Assembly (NCBI GenBank): GCA_000756795.1
Contig: CCSI01000008.1
Coordinates: forward strand, 1-64,000
Length of the DNA stretch: 64,000 nt
Source of the DNA: Qipengyuania vulgaris
GTDB lineage: Bacteria; Pseudomonadota; Alphaproteobacteria; Sphingomonadales; Sphingomonadaceae
Direction of reading: 5' to 3'
The notes beneath the pieces are model-generated. The model worked only from the letters and a program-made list of their open reading frames with translations, had not been told where the DNA came from and made no database searches. Positions 28,380 through 35,692 of this stretch are shown here, piece after piece. The position numbers and the translations under genes are program-made. Every line of letters begins with the position of its first letter. The first letter of the stretch is position 1.

Positions 28380-29506
28380 CGAGGGGCGGGCGGCTGGCGC
28401 TGTCGCTCGCGGCACTTGTGTTTGCCGGTCTCGCGCTGTTTTCGGGGCTCGACCGCCATAGCGAGCATGAGCCTGGCGCGGTCGGGTTGGTGCCGGAGAA
28501 TTTACGAGCGTCCAGCTGGGAAGTTGCTGCGGCACAGGCCCTCTCGCAGGGCGAAGCTGCCCGAGCCGGCGAGCTTGCCGCCGAGGCGGTCTCTGCCAAT
28601 CCGCTTGACCCCGAAGCCGTGAGTCTTTTCGCCGCTTCACGCCTTGCTGCGGGAGAACGGATAGAAGCGGGTCGTGCTTTCGAAGTGGCCTCGCTGCTCG
28701 GCTTTCGCACGCCGCTGGTGCAGGCCTATTTCTTCGATATCGCAATCGCGTCGGGCAACGCAGAGGCGGCTGCCGACCGGCTCGATGTCCTGCTGGCGGT
28801 GCAACCGTCGATGGCAGCCAATGGCTACTTCTTTTCCGCGCTCGAACAGGTCGAGGGTGGCCGCAGCGAACTGGCTCGCCGGCTGCAAGAGCCACCCGAT
28901 TGGGCTGATGCCTACCTCACCGGCTTTCGTGCAGACAACGCGTCCTTGGCAGCCCGCGCGGCCTTCCTTGCAAGGCAAGCGGGCGAGGTCCCCCTGGGCT
29001 GCGAGCGTATCGAACCGATGCTGCGTGAACTCGCTAGGCGAAGCATGCGGGGTGAGGCCATGCGGCTGGCACAGGGCCAATGTCCTGAACGTGCTTTGGC
29101 GCAGGCCTTGATTGACCCGGGCTTCGAGACCTTGGGAGAGGACAGCGCATTCGGTTGGCGGCGGCATGGGAGCGGGGATTTGCGCATTTCTTCCATCGGT
29201 AGGAAAGAGAAGATGGTCGAGGTGGAGAACCGCTCGGCGACGACTCGGCTGGTCCTGTCCCAGCTCGTTGCGCTGGAACCGGGGGAGTATCGCATTTTCG
29301 CCAGCGTTGCGGGCGGTCCGCGCGATGCTGTCATTGCCTCGCTCGATTGCGGGGCGCCGAAGAGACCTTCGGGGAGGGGCGGTTCGCTCGGGCGCGGACA
29401 ATTGGTGTCGGTGCCGGATTGCGACGACCTTACGCTTGGTATCTGGATCAAGCCGGCGGCAGTGCCTCTGCAACTGGACGACTTGCGGATTTCGCCGGTC
29501 GGCTAG
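28376..29506 (+). CDS. TPR-like hypothetical protein of the exopolysaccharide operon
   Basis: The 376-residue protein starts with GTG, overlapping the kinase stop (GTGA). A single N-terminal hydrophobic helix (about residues 8-24) anchors or exports it. Residues about 45-150 show helical repeats with the rhythm of tetratricopeptide motifs (ARAGELAAEAVSANPLDPEAV). The C-terminal third has a beta-rich appearance that may be a carbohydrate-binding-like domain. I do not recognise a defined family. Its coupling to the Wzc-like gene suggests a role in export complex assembly. It ends in a 4-base CTAG overlap with the convergent glycosyltransferase. Confidence 0.75.
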   Translation: MTRGGRLALSLAALVFAGLALFSGLDRHSEHEPGAVGLVPENLRASSWEVAAAQALSQGEAARAGELAAEAVSANPLDPEAVSLFAASRLAAGERIEAGRAFEVASLLGFRTPLVQAYFFDIAIASGNAEAAADRLDVLLAVQPSMAANGYFFSALEQVEGGRSELARRLQEPPDWADAYLTGFRADNASLAARAAFLARQAGEVPLGCERIEPMLRELARRSMRGEAMRLAQGQCPERALAQALIDPGFETLGEDSAFGWRRHGSGDLRISSIGRKEKMVEVENRSATTRLVLSQLVALEPGEYRIFASVAGGPRDAVIASLDCGAPKRPSGRGGSLGRGQLVSVPDCDDLTLGIWIKPAAVPLQLDDLRISPVG

Positions 29507-30561
29507 CTTTCCAACAGCCTGGAATAGAAGAGATCCCACTTCTCCGCGATAGTGGCAGGTGAGAAGTGCCCACCGGCGAGGTCGCGGGCAGATTGCGACA
29601 TTGCCTGCCACTCTTCCTTCGCCATCGTCATGCCCTCCACTAGGGCTTGCGAGATGGAGGCCCTGTCGGTCCCGCATTGCAGCGCAGCGCCATTCACGAA
29701 GCCTTCCGGCAAGTGGCAGTGGCTGGTCATGATGGTCGGCACACCTGCCGCCCAGCTTTCAAGTATCGCCATCGGCAGCCCCTCGCTGAAGGATGGCAGC
29801 ACGAGGAAGCGCGAGAGGTCGAACAGCGCGGCTTTCTGCGAACCGAAAGCCGTCCCGACGAATTCGATGCCCGCACCGCGATGCTCCTTCATGGCGTTTT
29901 CGAGCATCTCGATTCCCGCGTCGTCACCCCATCCGGCGATGGTCAGTGTGGCATCCTCGGGAAGCTGGTCGCGGACCTTTACCCATGCCGCGACGAGGGC
30001 AGCGATGTTCTTCTTCTCGTGGATGCGCCCGAGGTAGAGCGCGTTGGGGCCGCGCGGCAGGTCGCTTGGCGAGGATAGCGGCGGGGCGGGGTTGGGAATG
30101 GTCGCAACCTTGGTCCCCCGCGTCTCATGCGCGATGTCCTGCGCCTCGGCTTCGGTGAGGGCGTGGAAGGCGCTTGCTGCCCGCCATGCGCTTCGCTCCC
30201 ACGCTGCCCGCGCGAGGTGCTTCTTCCACGCGTTGCGGCGGGTAATCCACGGGTCGAGCATGCCATGCGGACTGATGACGAGCGGCTTGCCCGAGTGCTT
30301 CGCCCACTGGCCTGCTGCATGGCTGGGATATTGCCAGATGCCGTGGAGGTGGAGGAGGTCCAGCCCCGCGGCTTCCAGCGAATTTGAAAGGTCCGGCGAA
30401 TAGCCGAGGAAGGCTGGGCCGGACTGGTCCACGAGATGCGTTTCCACGCTTTCGAGCCGCCATGCATCGGCCTCGCTATCCTCCTCGCGAAGGCCCAGCA
30501 CGACCGGCTCGGCACCGAGCGCGCGCAGCATTTCCGCTTGAGCGAAGACCGCCTCGAACAC
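29503..30561 (-). CDS. Glycosyltransferase family 4 (GT-B) protein
   Basis: This GT-B enzyme of at least 352 residues has the C-terminal nucleotide-sugar domain with LGRIHEKKNI, FVGTAFGSQKAALF and LPSFSEGLPMAILESWAAGVPTI, typical of GT4. The GTG at 30561 is the first ordinary start codon. The in-frame sequence upstream, however, reads KRIGLLSSWVSRRNGG, exactly the N-terminal strand of such enzymes, and has no ATG, GTG or TTG. Translation may start at a CTG at 30636-30634 overlapping the upstream stop, or the start codon may be mutated. It probably adds a sugar for the exopolysaccharide. Acceptor and donor are unknown. Confidence 0.83.
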   Translation of the reverse strand: MFEAVFAQAEMLRALGAEPVVLGLREEDSEADAWRLESVETHLVDQSGPAFLGYSPDLSNSLEAAGLDLLHLHGIWQYPSHAAGQWAKHSGKPLVISPHGMLDPWITRRNAWKKHLARAAWERSAWRAASAFHALTEAEAQDIAHETRGTKVATIPNPAPPLSSPSDLPRGPNALYLGRIHEKKNIAALVAAWVKVRDQLPEDATLTIAGWGDDAGIEMLENAMKEHRGAGIEFVGTAFGSQKAALFDLSRFLVLPSFSEGLPMAILESWAAGVPTIMTSHCHLPEGFVNGAALQCGTDRASISQALVEGMTMAKEEWQAMSQSARDLAGGHFSPATIAEKWDLFYSRLLES

Positions 30562-30632
30562 GCCGCCGTTGCGGCGCGAGACCCATGAGGAAAGCAGGCC
30601 TATCCGCTTTCCTGCAAGGGATGCGGACGAAC

Positions 30633-31643
30633 TCAGGCCTCGACGACCTTCTGCTCGATGGCACCGAAGATCGAATGGCCGTCGGCGTCCTTCATCTCGA
30701 CGCGGACGGTGTCGCCCGGTGCCATGAAGCGGGTTTTCGCCTCGCCGTCGGCGATTGTCTCGATCATGCGGATTTCGGCGATGCAGCTATAGCCGAGACC
30801 GCCTTCGGAAACTGGTTTGCCAGGGTCGCCATCGGGGCCCTGGTTCGAGACCGTGCCCGAGCCGATGATGGTGCCTGCACCCAGGTCGCGCGTCTTGGCC
30901 GCATGGGCGACGAGGTCGGCGAGACTGAAGGTCGCATCGACACCAGCATTGGCGCGGCCGAAGGGTTCGCCATTGTAATCGACCATCAGCGGCAGGTGGA
31001 TGACGCTGCCCTTCCATGCATCGCCCAATTCGTCGGGCGTGACCGCGACGGGGCTGAAGGCACTGGCAGGCTTGGACTGGAAGAAGCCGAAGCCCTTGGC
31101 GAGTTCGCCGGGGATGAGGCCGCGAAGGCTCACGTCGTTCACCAGCATCACCAGCTTGATGTGCCCGGCTGCATCCTCGCTCGACACGCCCATCGGCACG
31201 TCGTCGGTAATGACCGCGATTTCGCCCTCCATGTCGCAGCCCCACTTGGTGTCCTTCAAGGGGATGTCGTCGCGCGGGGCGAGGAAGTTGTCGCTGCCGC
31301 CCTGGTACATGAGCGGGTCGTGGTAGAAGCTCTCGGGCACCTCGGCACCGCGCGCCTTACGCACCAGTTCGACGTGGTTGATATAGGCCGATCCGTCCGC
31401 CCACTGGTAGGCGCGCGGCAGCGGTGAATGCGCCTCGCGCTCGTGGAACCGTTCGCAGGGCACCGCTTGGTGTTCGACATCGGTGTAGAGCGCTTCCAAC
31501 TTGGGCGCGACCTCGTCCCAATTGTCGAGTGCGGCCTGCATCGTCGGTGCGATGTTGTCGGCGGCGCAGTAACGGGTGAGGTCTTTCGAGACGACCACCA
31601 GCTTGCCGTCGCGGGATCCGTCTTTCAGCGTGGCGAGTTTCAT
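30633..31643 (-). CDS. Fumarylacetoacetate hydrolase family protein
   Basis: The 336-residue protein belongs to the fumarylacetoacetate hydrolase superfamily. Metal-ligand and core motifs are visible: CDMEGEIAVI (acidic residues binding the metal), LVNDVSLRGLIPGEL, FFQSKPASAFSPVAVTP, and GTIIGSGTVSNQGPD. Next to maleylacetoacetate isomerase it most likely cleaves fumarylacetoacetate in tyrosine/homogentisate breakdown, though related C-C hydrolases share these motifs. ATG at 31643 follows GAGAGG. It is the middle gene of a minus-strand unit with the isomerase upstream. Confidence 0.9.
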   Translation of the reverse strand: MKLATLKDGSRDGKLVVVSKDLTRYCAADNIAPTMQAALDNWDEVAPKLEALYTDVEHQAVPCERFHEREAHSPLPRAYQWADGSAYINHVELVRKARGAEVPESFYHDPLMYQGGSDNFLAPRDDIPLKDTKWGCDMEGEIAVITDDVPMGVSSEDAAGHIKLVMLVNDVSLRGLIPGELAKGFGFFQSKPASAFSPVAVTPDELGDAWKGSVIHLPLMVDYNGEPFGRANAGVDATFSLADLVAHAAKTRDLGAGTIIGSGTVSNQGPDGDPGKPVSEGGLGYSCIAEIRMIETIADGEAKTRFMAPGDTVRVEMKDADGHSIFGAIEQKVVEA

Positions 31644-31658
31644 GGGAGGTCCTCTCTC

Positions 31659-32303
31659 TTATTGGTTTTCGGGATTGTCGGGCTGCGCGTCCGGATGGGC
31701 GCGCTGGAATTCGGGAAGGGCGAGGCAGGCCGCCTCTATTCGCTCGATATGCGGCTTGTCCGAGAAGTCGAACTCGAACCGCCGGGCATTGTAGACCTGC
31801 GGGAGCAGGCAGACTTCGAAGAAGCCGGGTTTGTCGAAAAGGAAGTCGCCCGTGCCGAGCTGGGCCAGCCGCGCTTCCAGCGGGTCGAGCGTGCGCGCAA
31901 GCCAGTGGCGGTACCACACCGCAATCTCGTCTTGCGACTTGCCATATTCGTTGGCGAGATACTTCAGCACCGGCAGGTTGAGCGGCGCGTGGAGTTCGGT
32001 CGCAATGGCGTAGGCCAGTTCGCGCGCGACATAGCGGTCGTCGAGGTCGGCGGGCAGTAGCGGCCTGTCGGGATAAGCCTCGTCGAGCCACTCGATTTGC
32101 GCCATCGACTGCACGCGGTCCTTGCCGCCCGCCTCCAGCAGCGGCACCGAACCGAAGGGATTGCGGCTGGTGAAAACCTCGCCCTTCTGCTCCGCCTTGA
32201 GCAGGTTTACCGGCACATATTCGTATTCGAGTCCCTTGAGCTCCAGCGCGATGCGCAGGCGGTAGCTGGTCGAACTGCGATAGTAACCGTGCAGGCGGAT
32301 CAT
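31659..32303 (-). CDS. maiA: Maleylacetoacetate isomerase (zeta-class GST)
   Basis: This 214-residue enzyme converts maleylacetoacetate to fumarylacetoacetate using glutathione. The zeta-class signature SSTSYRLRIALELKG is at residues 9-23, followed by NPFGSVPLLE and QSMAQIEWLDEAYPDRPLLP. Start is ATG 32303 with AGGAG 7 nt before it. Upstream in-frame codons do not resemble the family. The next gene downstream is a fumarylacetoacetate hydrolase, the following step of the pathway, 15 nt away. Confidence 0.95.
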   Translation of the reverse strand: MIRLHGYYRSSTSYRLRIALELKGLEYEYVPVNLLKAEQKGEVFTSRNPFGSVPLLEAGGKDRVQSMAQIEWLDEAYPDRPLLPADLDDRYVARELAYAIATELHAPLNLPVLKYLANEYGKSQDEIAVWYRHWLARTLDPLEARLAQLGTGDFLFDKPGFFEVCLLPQVYNARRFEFDFSDKPHIERIEAACLALPEFQRAHPDAQPDNPENQ

Positions 32304-32428
32304 GCTGTCTCTCCTAGAGGATGGAACACATGGAACACGGTCTGGGGCGAAAATCGCGACCCCGTGCGGACCGTGAGAAAATCGTGGGTCCGGGCGGGTT
32401 CGTGGTTGCTCATGCGCACTTGATGCCA

Positions 32429-32450
32429 CCTTCCCTCGATGTAGGGAAGG
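32429..32450 (-). terminator. Hairpin just after gcdH
   Basis: CCTTCCCT (32429-32436) pairs perfectly with AGGGAAGG (32443-32450) across a 6-nt loop, three bases past the gcdH stop on the minus strand. No T-run follows; it may be a weak or factor-assisted terminator separating gcdH from maiA. The rest of this 150-base gap holds a tandem 9-base duplication (32321-32338) and no gene. Confidence 0.4.
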
Positions 32451-32453
32451 GGA

Positions 32454-33638
32454 TCAGAATGCGGCAATTCCCGTGATGGCGCGGCCGAGGATCAGCGCAT
32501 GGACGTCATGCGTGCCTTCGTAGGTGTTGACCGTCTCGAGGTTCACCATGTGGCGAATGACCTGGTATTCCTCCGAGATGCCATTGCCGCCATGCATGTC
32601 GCGCGACTTGCGGGCGATATCCAAGGCCTTGCCGACATTGTTGCGCTTCACGATGGAAATCATGTCGGGCGCAAACTTGCCTTCGTCCATCAGACGGCCG
32701 ACGCGAAGCGAACCCTGCAGGCCGAGCGAGATTTCGGTCATCATGTCGGCAAGCTTCAATTGGTAGAGTTGCTTCGATGCAAGCGGCACGCCGAATTGCT
32801 GGCGATCGAGACCGTACTGGCGGGCGGCATGCATGCAGAATTCGGCCGCACCCAGCGCGCCCCAGCTGATGCCGTAGCGCGCGCGGTTGAGGCAGCCGAA
32901 GGGACCTTTGAGTCCCTGCACTTCGGGAAGCAGCGCGTCTTCGCCCACTTCGACCTCGTCCATGACAATCATGCCAGTTGTGCTGGCGCGCAGCGAAATC
33001 TTGCCTTCGATTTTCGGAGCCGAGAGGCCCTTCATTCCCTTTTCGAGCACGAAGCCGCGAATGCCGCCGCCATGCGCTTCGCTCTTCGCCCAGACGACGA
33101 AGACATCGGCGAAGGGCGAGTTCGAAATCCAGGTTTTCGAGCCGTTGATGACATAGCCGCTGTCGACCTTCTTGGCGGTGGTTTTCATGCCCGCCGGATC
33201 ACTGCCCGCATCGGGTTCGGTCAGGCCGAAGCAGCCGATGAGCTGGCCGCTGGCGAGGCCGGGCAGGTATTTCCGCTTCTGCTCTTCCGAGCCATAGGCG
33301 TGGATGGGATACATCACGAGGCTCGACTGGACCGACGCCATCGAGCGGTAGCCGGAATCGACGCGCTCGATTTCGCGCGCGATCAGGCCGTAGGCGACGT
33401 AGCTTGCGCCTGCGCCGCCATATTCCTCCGGCACAGTCGCGCCGAGCAGGCCCGCTTCACCCATAAGCGGGAAGAGTTCAGGCGCGTCCTTCTCGGCAGA
33501 AAACGCCTCGATGACACGCGGCTGGAGTTCGCCCTGCGCAAATGCATGCGCAGCGTCGCGGATCATCCGCTCTTCCTCGGTCAGCTGTTCATCGAGGTTG
33601 AAGGGATCAGTCCAGTCGAACGGCACCATACCAGCCAT
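32454..33638 (-). CDS. gcdH: Glutaryl-CoA dehydrogenase
   Basis: The 394-residue acyl-CoA dehydrogenase of the glutaryl-CoA type oxidises and decarboxylates glutaryl-CoA to crotonyl-CoA in lysine/tryptophan breakdown. Typical stretches are [28 protein letters not shown] and the C-terminal [22 protein letters not shown], with the catalytic Glu in YEGTHD. Length agrees with the family. Start is ATG at 33638 with GGAG upstream. It stands apart from the beta-oxidation dehydrogenase at 22876-24039, and lies near the aromatic catabolism genes. Confidence 0.95.
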   Translation of the reverse strand: MAGMVPFDWTDPFNLDEQLTEEERMIRDAAHAFAQGELQPRVIEAFSAEKDAPELFPLMGEAGLLGATVPEEYGGAGASYVAYGLIAREIERVDSGYRSMASVQSSLVMYPIHAYGSEEQKRKYLPGLASGQLIGCFGLTEPDAGSDPAGMKTTAKKVDSGYVINGSKTWISNSPFADVFVVWAKSEAHGGGIRGFVLEKGMKGLSAPKIEGKISLRASTTGMIVMDEVEVGEDALLPEVQGLKGPFGCLNRARYGISWGALGAAEFCMHAARQYGLDRQQFGVPLASKQLYQLKLADMMTEISLGLQGSLRVGRLMDEGKFAPDMISIVKRNNVGKALDIARKSRDMHGGNGISEEYQVIRHMVNLETVNTYEGTHDVHALILGRAITGIAAF

Positions 33639-33699
33639 GTGGTCTCCTTTGTAACTTTATTCGCCGATGGCAGAGCCAAGAGGCCCTTGCAAGGGGGCT

Positions 33700-34137
33700 T
33701 CAGGCGGGTTCCGCATCGCTAGGCTTGAGAAGCGTGTAGCTGCTTTCGTCGCATAGGCCAGTCACCCATTCTTCGCCAACCTTGAGCCATGCGTGGAAGC
33801 GGGGGATTCCTGCCTCGTCGCGCTGGGTGCCTATGAAGAGGCTGGGGGTGATGCCGCGCCGCTCGAGCATCCAGCGCGCGGCGATTGCCTGCGGGAGGCA
33901 ATTGGGCGCGCCCGGCACGTTGTTGAGCGCGCGCTGCATCGCGAGGCGCACGCGGCGGATGGTCGCGAGGTTGTCTGTTGCGCCCTGTTCAGTTGACACC
34001 GTACCGAACCGCGAACGCCAGCGCCGCGGCGGCACTCTGGCGATAAGCGTCCTGGCAAACAGCACCAGCACGATGGCTTCGAGCGAGGCAATCTTGTCGG
34101 CGCTGTCGAGCGCGAGGAAGGTGCGAAGCTTGGGCAT
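33700..34137 (-). CDS. Orphan lasso-peptide biosynthesis B2-like protein (transglutaminase-like)
   Basis: The 145-residue protein matches the lasso peptide B2/Transglut_core3 family. A basic and hydrophobic N-terminal helix pair precedes the catalytic core, with Cys in NCLPQAIAARWML, His in PRFHAWLKVGEEW and an acid near the C-terminus (LCDESSY). In lasso systems B2 is the leader peptidase, but here no precursor, RRE protein or asparagine-synthetase-like cyclase is nearby, so it is an orphan of unknown role. Start ATG 34137 sits only 3 nt after a GC-rich hairpin that covers the usual ribosome site. Homologous stand-alone genes are common in sphingomonads. Confidence 0.8.
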   Translation of the reverse strand: MPKLRTFLALDSADKIASLEAIVLVLFARTLIARVPPRRWRSRFGTVSTEQGATDNLATIRRVRLAMQRALNNVPGAPNCLPQAIAARWMLERRGITPSLFIGTQRDEAGIPRFHAWLKVGEEWVTGLCDESSYTLLKPSDAEPA

Positions 34138-34140
34138 GAC

Positions 34141-34163
34141 GGGGGCGAGTATATCACGCCCCC
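34141..34163 (-). promoter_or_regulatory. GC-rich hairpin directly before the lasso-B2-like gene
   Basis: GGGGGCG (34141-34147) pairs with CGCCCCC (34157-34163) around AGTATATCA. On the minus strand it falls between the copper-storage stop and the ATG at 34137, where the ribosome binding site should be. It could end the upstream transcript or limit translation of the downstream gene. No T-run is present. Confidence 0.45.
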
Positions 34164-34174
34164 ACCAAATTGCC

Positions 34175-34573
34175 TCAATTCACTTTCGGAAGCGCCTTGC
34201 GGCAATCGTCGGCGCATTCGCGGCACATCTTGGCGCACCATTTGCAATGGTCGTTATTGTGCTTTTCGCATTCCTCGGCGCAGGTTTCGCAGGCCTTGAT
34301 GCACAATTCGAGCTGGGCGCGAAGCACATCGATGTTCTGCGCGGTGCGGCGCGTGGCGAGACGGGCGGTGGAGGCGCAGATATCTGCGCAGTCGAGGCAG
34401 TTGCGCACGCATTGCGACATGTCCATTTCGTTGCCCGACATTTCTGCAACGCAGGCATCTGCGCAGCTGGTGCAGAAGAGCGAGCACAGCATGGCGTGCC
34501 GGGCGGCGAGTATCAGCTCTTCGGTCTCGTCCTGAACCTGGGGGTGATAGCCGACCATTTTTTGAAGCGACAT
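34175..34573 (-). CDS. Four-helix-bundle copper-storage protein (Csp type)
   Basis: The 132-residue protein carries 17 cysteines in CxxxC/CxxC spacing over four helices (LCSLFCTSCADAC, QCVRNCLDCADIC, LCIKACETCAEEC, HCKWCAKMCRECADDC), as in the Csp/DUF326 copper-storage family, where thiolates fill the bundle core with Cu(I). No signal peptide is seen, so it is probably the cytosolic Csp3-like type. ATG 34573 has GGAAAGG 7 nt upstream, but that sequence is the arm of a terminator-like hairpin, pointing to expression control. A response-regulator gene lies just upstream. Confidence 0.92.
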   Translation of the reverse strand: MSLQKMVGYHPQVQDETEELILAARHAMLCSLFCTSCADACVAEMSGNEMDMSQCVRNCLDCADICASTARLATRRTAQNIDVLRAQLELCIKACETCAEECEKHNNDHCKWCAKMCRECADDCRKALPKVN

Positions 34574-34574
34574 G

Positions 34575-34616
34575 AAAAAGCCTTTCCTCGGATGTGTTAC
34601 CTACCCAAGGAAAGGC
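34575..34616 (-). promoter_or_regulatory. Terminator-like hairpin containing the copper-storage gene ribosome site
   Basis: On the minus strand GCCTTTCCT (34616-34608) pairs with AGGAAAGGC (34588-34580), with two further pairs beyond one mismatch and a 13-nt loop. TTTTT follows (34579-34575), then C and the ATG. The structure is a good intrinsic terminator, yet its 3' arm contains the GGAAAGG ribosome site. It is therefore an attenuator, a translational lock, or the terminator of the preceding gene. Confidence 0.6.
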
Positions 34617-34658
34617 CGCGAGCCGTAAGGGCGTTCCGAGATTTCTCGGTTCGGGCGT

Positions 34659-35027
34659 TCAGCCGTGGGCAGCAGCGCGCTGGACCGAGTGGATGACCTC
34701 GGCTGGCGGGCAGGGCTTGTGCAGCGCCTGTGCGCTGGGGAAGCGGCGGGAGACTTCTTCGGGGGTCAGCTGGCCGGAATGGAAGATGACCGGCACGTCT
34801 TCGGCCATCATCTGCTCGGCAAGCGGATAGACGATACCGTCGCCCAGCTGCACGTCGAGAATGGCGATGTCGGGCTTGGATTTCTGGTAGGCGAGCATGG
34901 CGCTCGAGAGGTCGTCGTATGGGCCTTCGACGATATATCCGGCTTCGGAAACGGTATCGCAAAGGTCATAGCCGACGATCATTTCATCCTCGGCGACGAG
35001 CACGCGTAGCGGCTGCTGCTGTCCCAT
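34659..35027 (-). CDS. Single-domain response regulator
   Basis: The 122-residue protein is a stand-alone receiver domain. Acidic pocket residues EDE lie near 12-14, the phospho-acceptor Asp in IAILDVQLGDG, then FHSG with the conserved Ser/Thr and HKPC with the lysine, so phosphotransfer should work. ATG 35027 is preferred because GAGGAGAG precedes it; an in-frame ATG ten codons earlier lacks a ribosome site. No output domain and no adjacent histidine kinase are present. Single-domain regulators of this type often act in alphaproteobacterial phosphorelays with HWE kinases. A hairpin follows downstream at 34580-34616. Confidence 0.9.
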   Translation of the reverse strand: MGQQQPLRVLVAEDEMIVGYDLCDTVSEAGYIVEGPYDDLSSAMLAYQKSKPDIAILDVQLGDGIVYPLAEQMMAEDVPVIFHSGQLTPEEVSRRFPSAQALHKPCPPAEVIHSVQRAAAHG

Positions 35028-35094
35028 CCAGGCTCTCTCCTCTTTCGCGCGACCCAAGTACTCTTAATGAGGAGATTCTAATAAGGTTCCCGCG

Positions 35095-35568
35095 TCAGGC
35101 ACCGGCTCCGTATTTCGCGTTGAAGTCGGCGGACTTGCCATCGGCGAGAAGGCGCGCCTGGCCGGTCCAGTCGTCTCGGCGGATACGGCCCTCGAAGCGG
35201 CCAAGTTGCGCGTCTATACGGTCGATTTCCGCTTCGTCCCACGCGGCGATTTGCGCAAAGCTGTTGACGCCGAGGCTTTCGAGCGTGGCGGCCAGTTTCG
35301 GCCCGACACCCTTGATGCGGGTGAGGTCGTCGCCATTGCCGTCGCTGACCTTGGTTACGGTCGGCTGCGGGTCGGTGGTCGCAGCGGGCGGGGCGTCGAC
35401 CAGCGCATTATTGCGCTGTGCGCGTTCGGCGCCTTCGTCGAGCACGTCCTGCTTCGTGCCGGTCACCCGCGTGCGGCGGCTGCTACGGAAGAGGAACCAT
35501 GCGACGAGCAGGCCCACGACCAGCGCGATGGCAAGCAGGATCCAGTTTTCGGCGAGGAGTTGGCTCAT
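35095..35568 (-). CDS. Membrane-anchored helix-hairpin-helix protein
   Basis: The 157-residue protein begins MSQLLAENW. A single transmembrane helix (about residues 9-27) is followed by a basic stretch (RSSRRTRVTG), a flexible linker and a C-terminal helix-hairpin-helix-like domain (DLTRIKGVGPKLAATLESLGVNSFAQIAAW) of the kind also seen at the end of ribosomal L21-like and RadC-like proteins. Start ATG 35568 overlaps the stop of a 41-codon gene (ATGA). Nucleic-acid binding at the membrane is possible but unproven. It is the last gene of a three-gene minus-strand unit. Confidence 0.82.
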   Translation of the reverse strand: MSQLLAENWILLAIALVVGLLVAWFLFRSSRRTRVTGTKQDVLDEGAERAQRNNALVDAPPAATTDPQPTVTKVSDGNGDDLTRIKGVGPKLAATLESLGVNSFAQIAAWDEAEIDRIDAQLGRFEGRIRRDDWTGQARLLADGKSADFNAKYGAGA

Positions 35569-35690
35569 GTGATGTCCTTGGTTTCTTCGGTTTGGACCGG
35601 CGCCGCGCGGCCCCACAGCGCCCAGCCGATTGTGAGGCCGAGGAGGTAAGCGACCAACATCAGGGCAATGACTTCGAACCAGATGGGCAT
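35565..35690 (-). CDS. Small membrane protein of 41 residues
   Basis: This short gene encodes one hydrophobic helix (WFEVIALMLVAYLLGLTIGW) followed by a short polar tail. ATG 35690 has GAGG 5 nt upstream and starts two bases after the OmpA-like gene stop; its TGA overlaps the next start (ATGA). This tight packing supports real translation. I recognise no named family. Its partners suggest a small inner-membrane component of an envelope-associated unit. Confidence 0.7.
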   Translation of the reverse strand: MPIWFEVIALMLVAYLLGLTIGWALWGRAAPVQTEETKDIT

Positions 35691-35692
35691 GG

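Noticed and set aside
32321-32338. Tandem duplication of ATGGAACAC.
   Set aside because: Only two 9-base copies with no neighbouring plus-strand gene; too little to call a functional repeat.
33684-33695. Palindrome CCCTTGCAAGGG near the end of the lasso-B2-like gene.
   Set aside because: It has no loop or T-run for a terminator, and no second copy was noticed that would suggest an operator.
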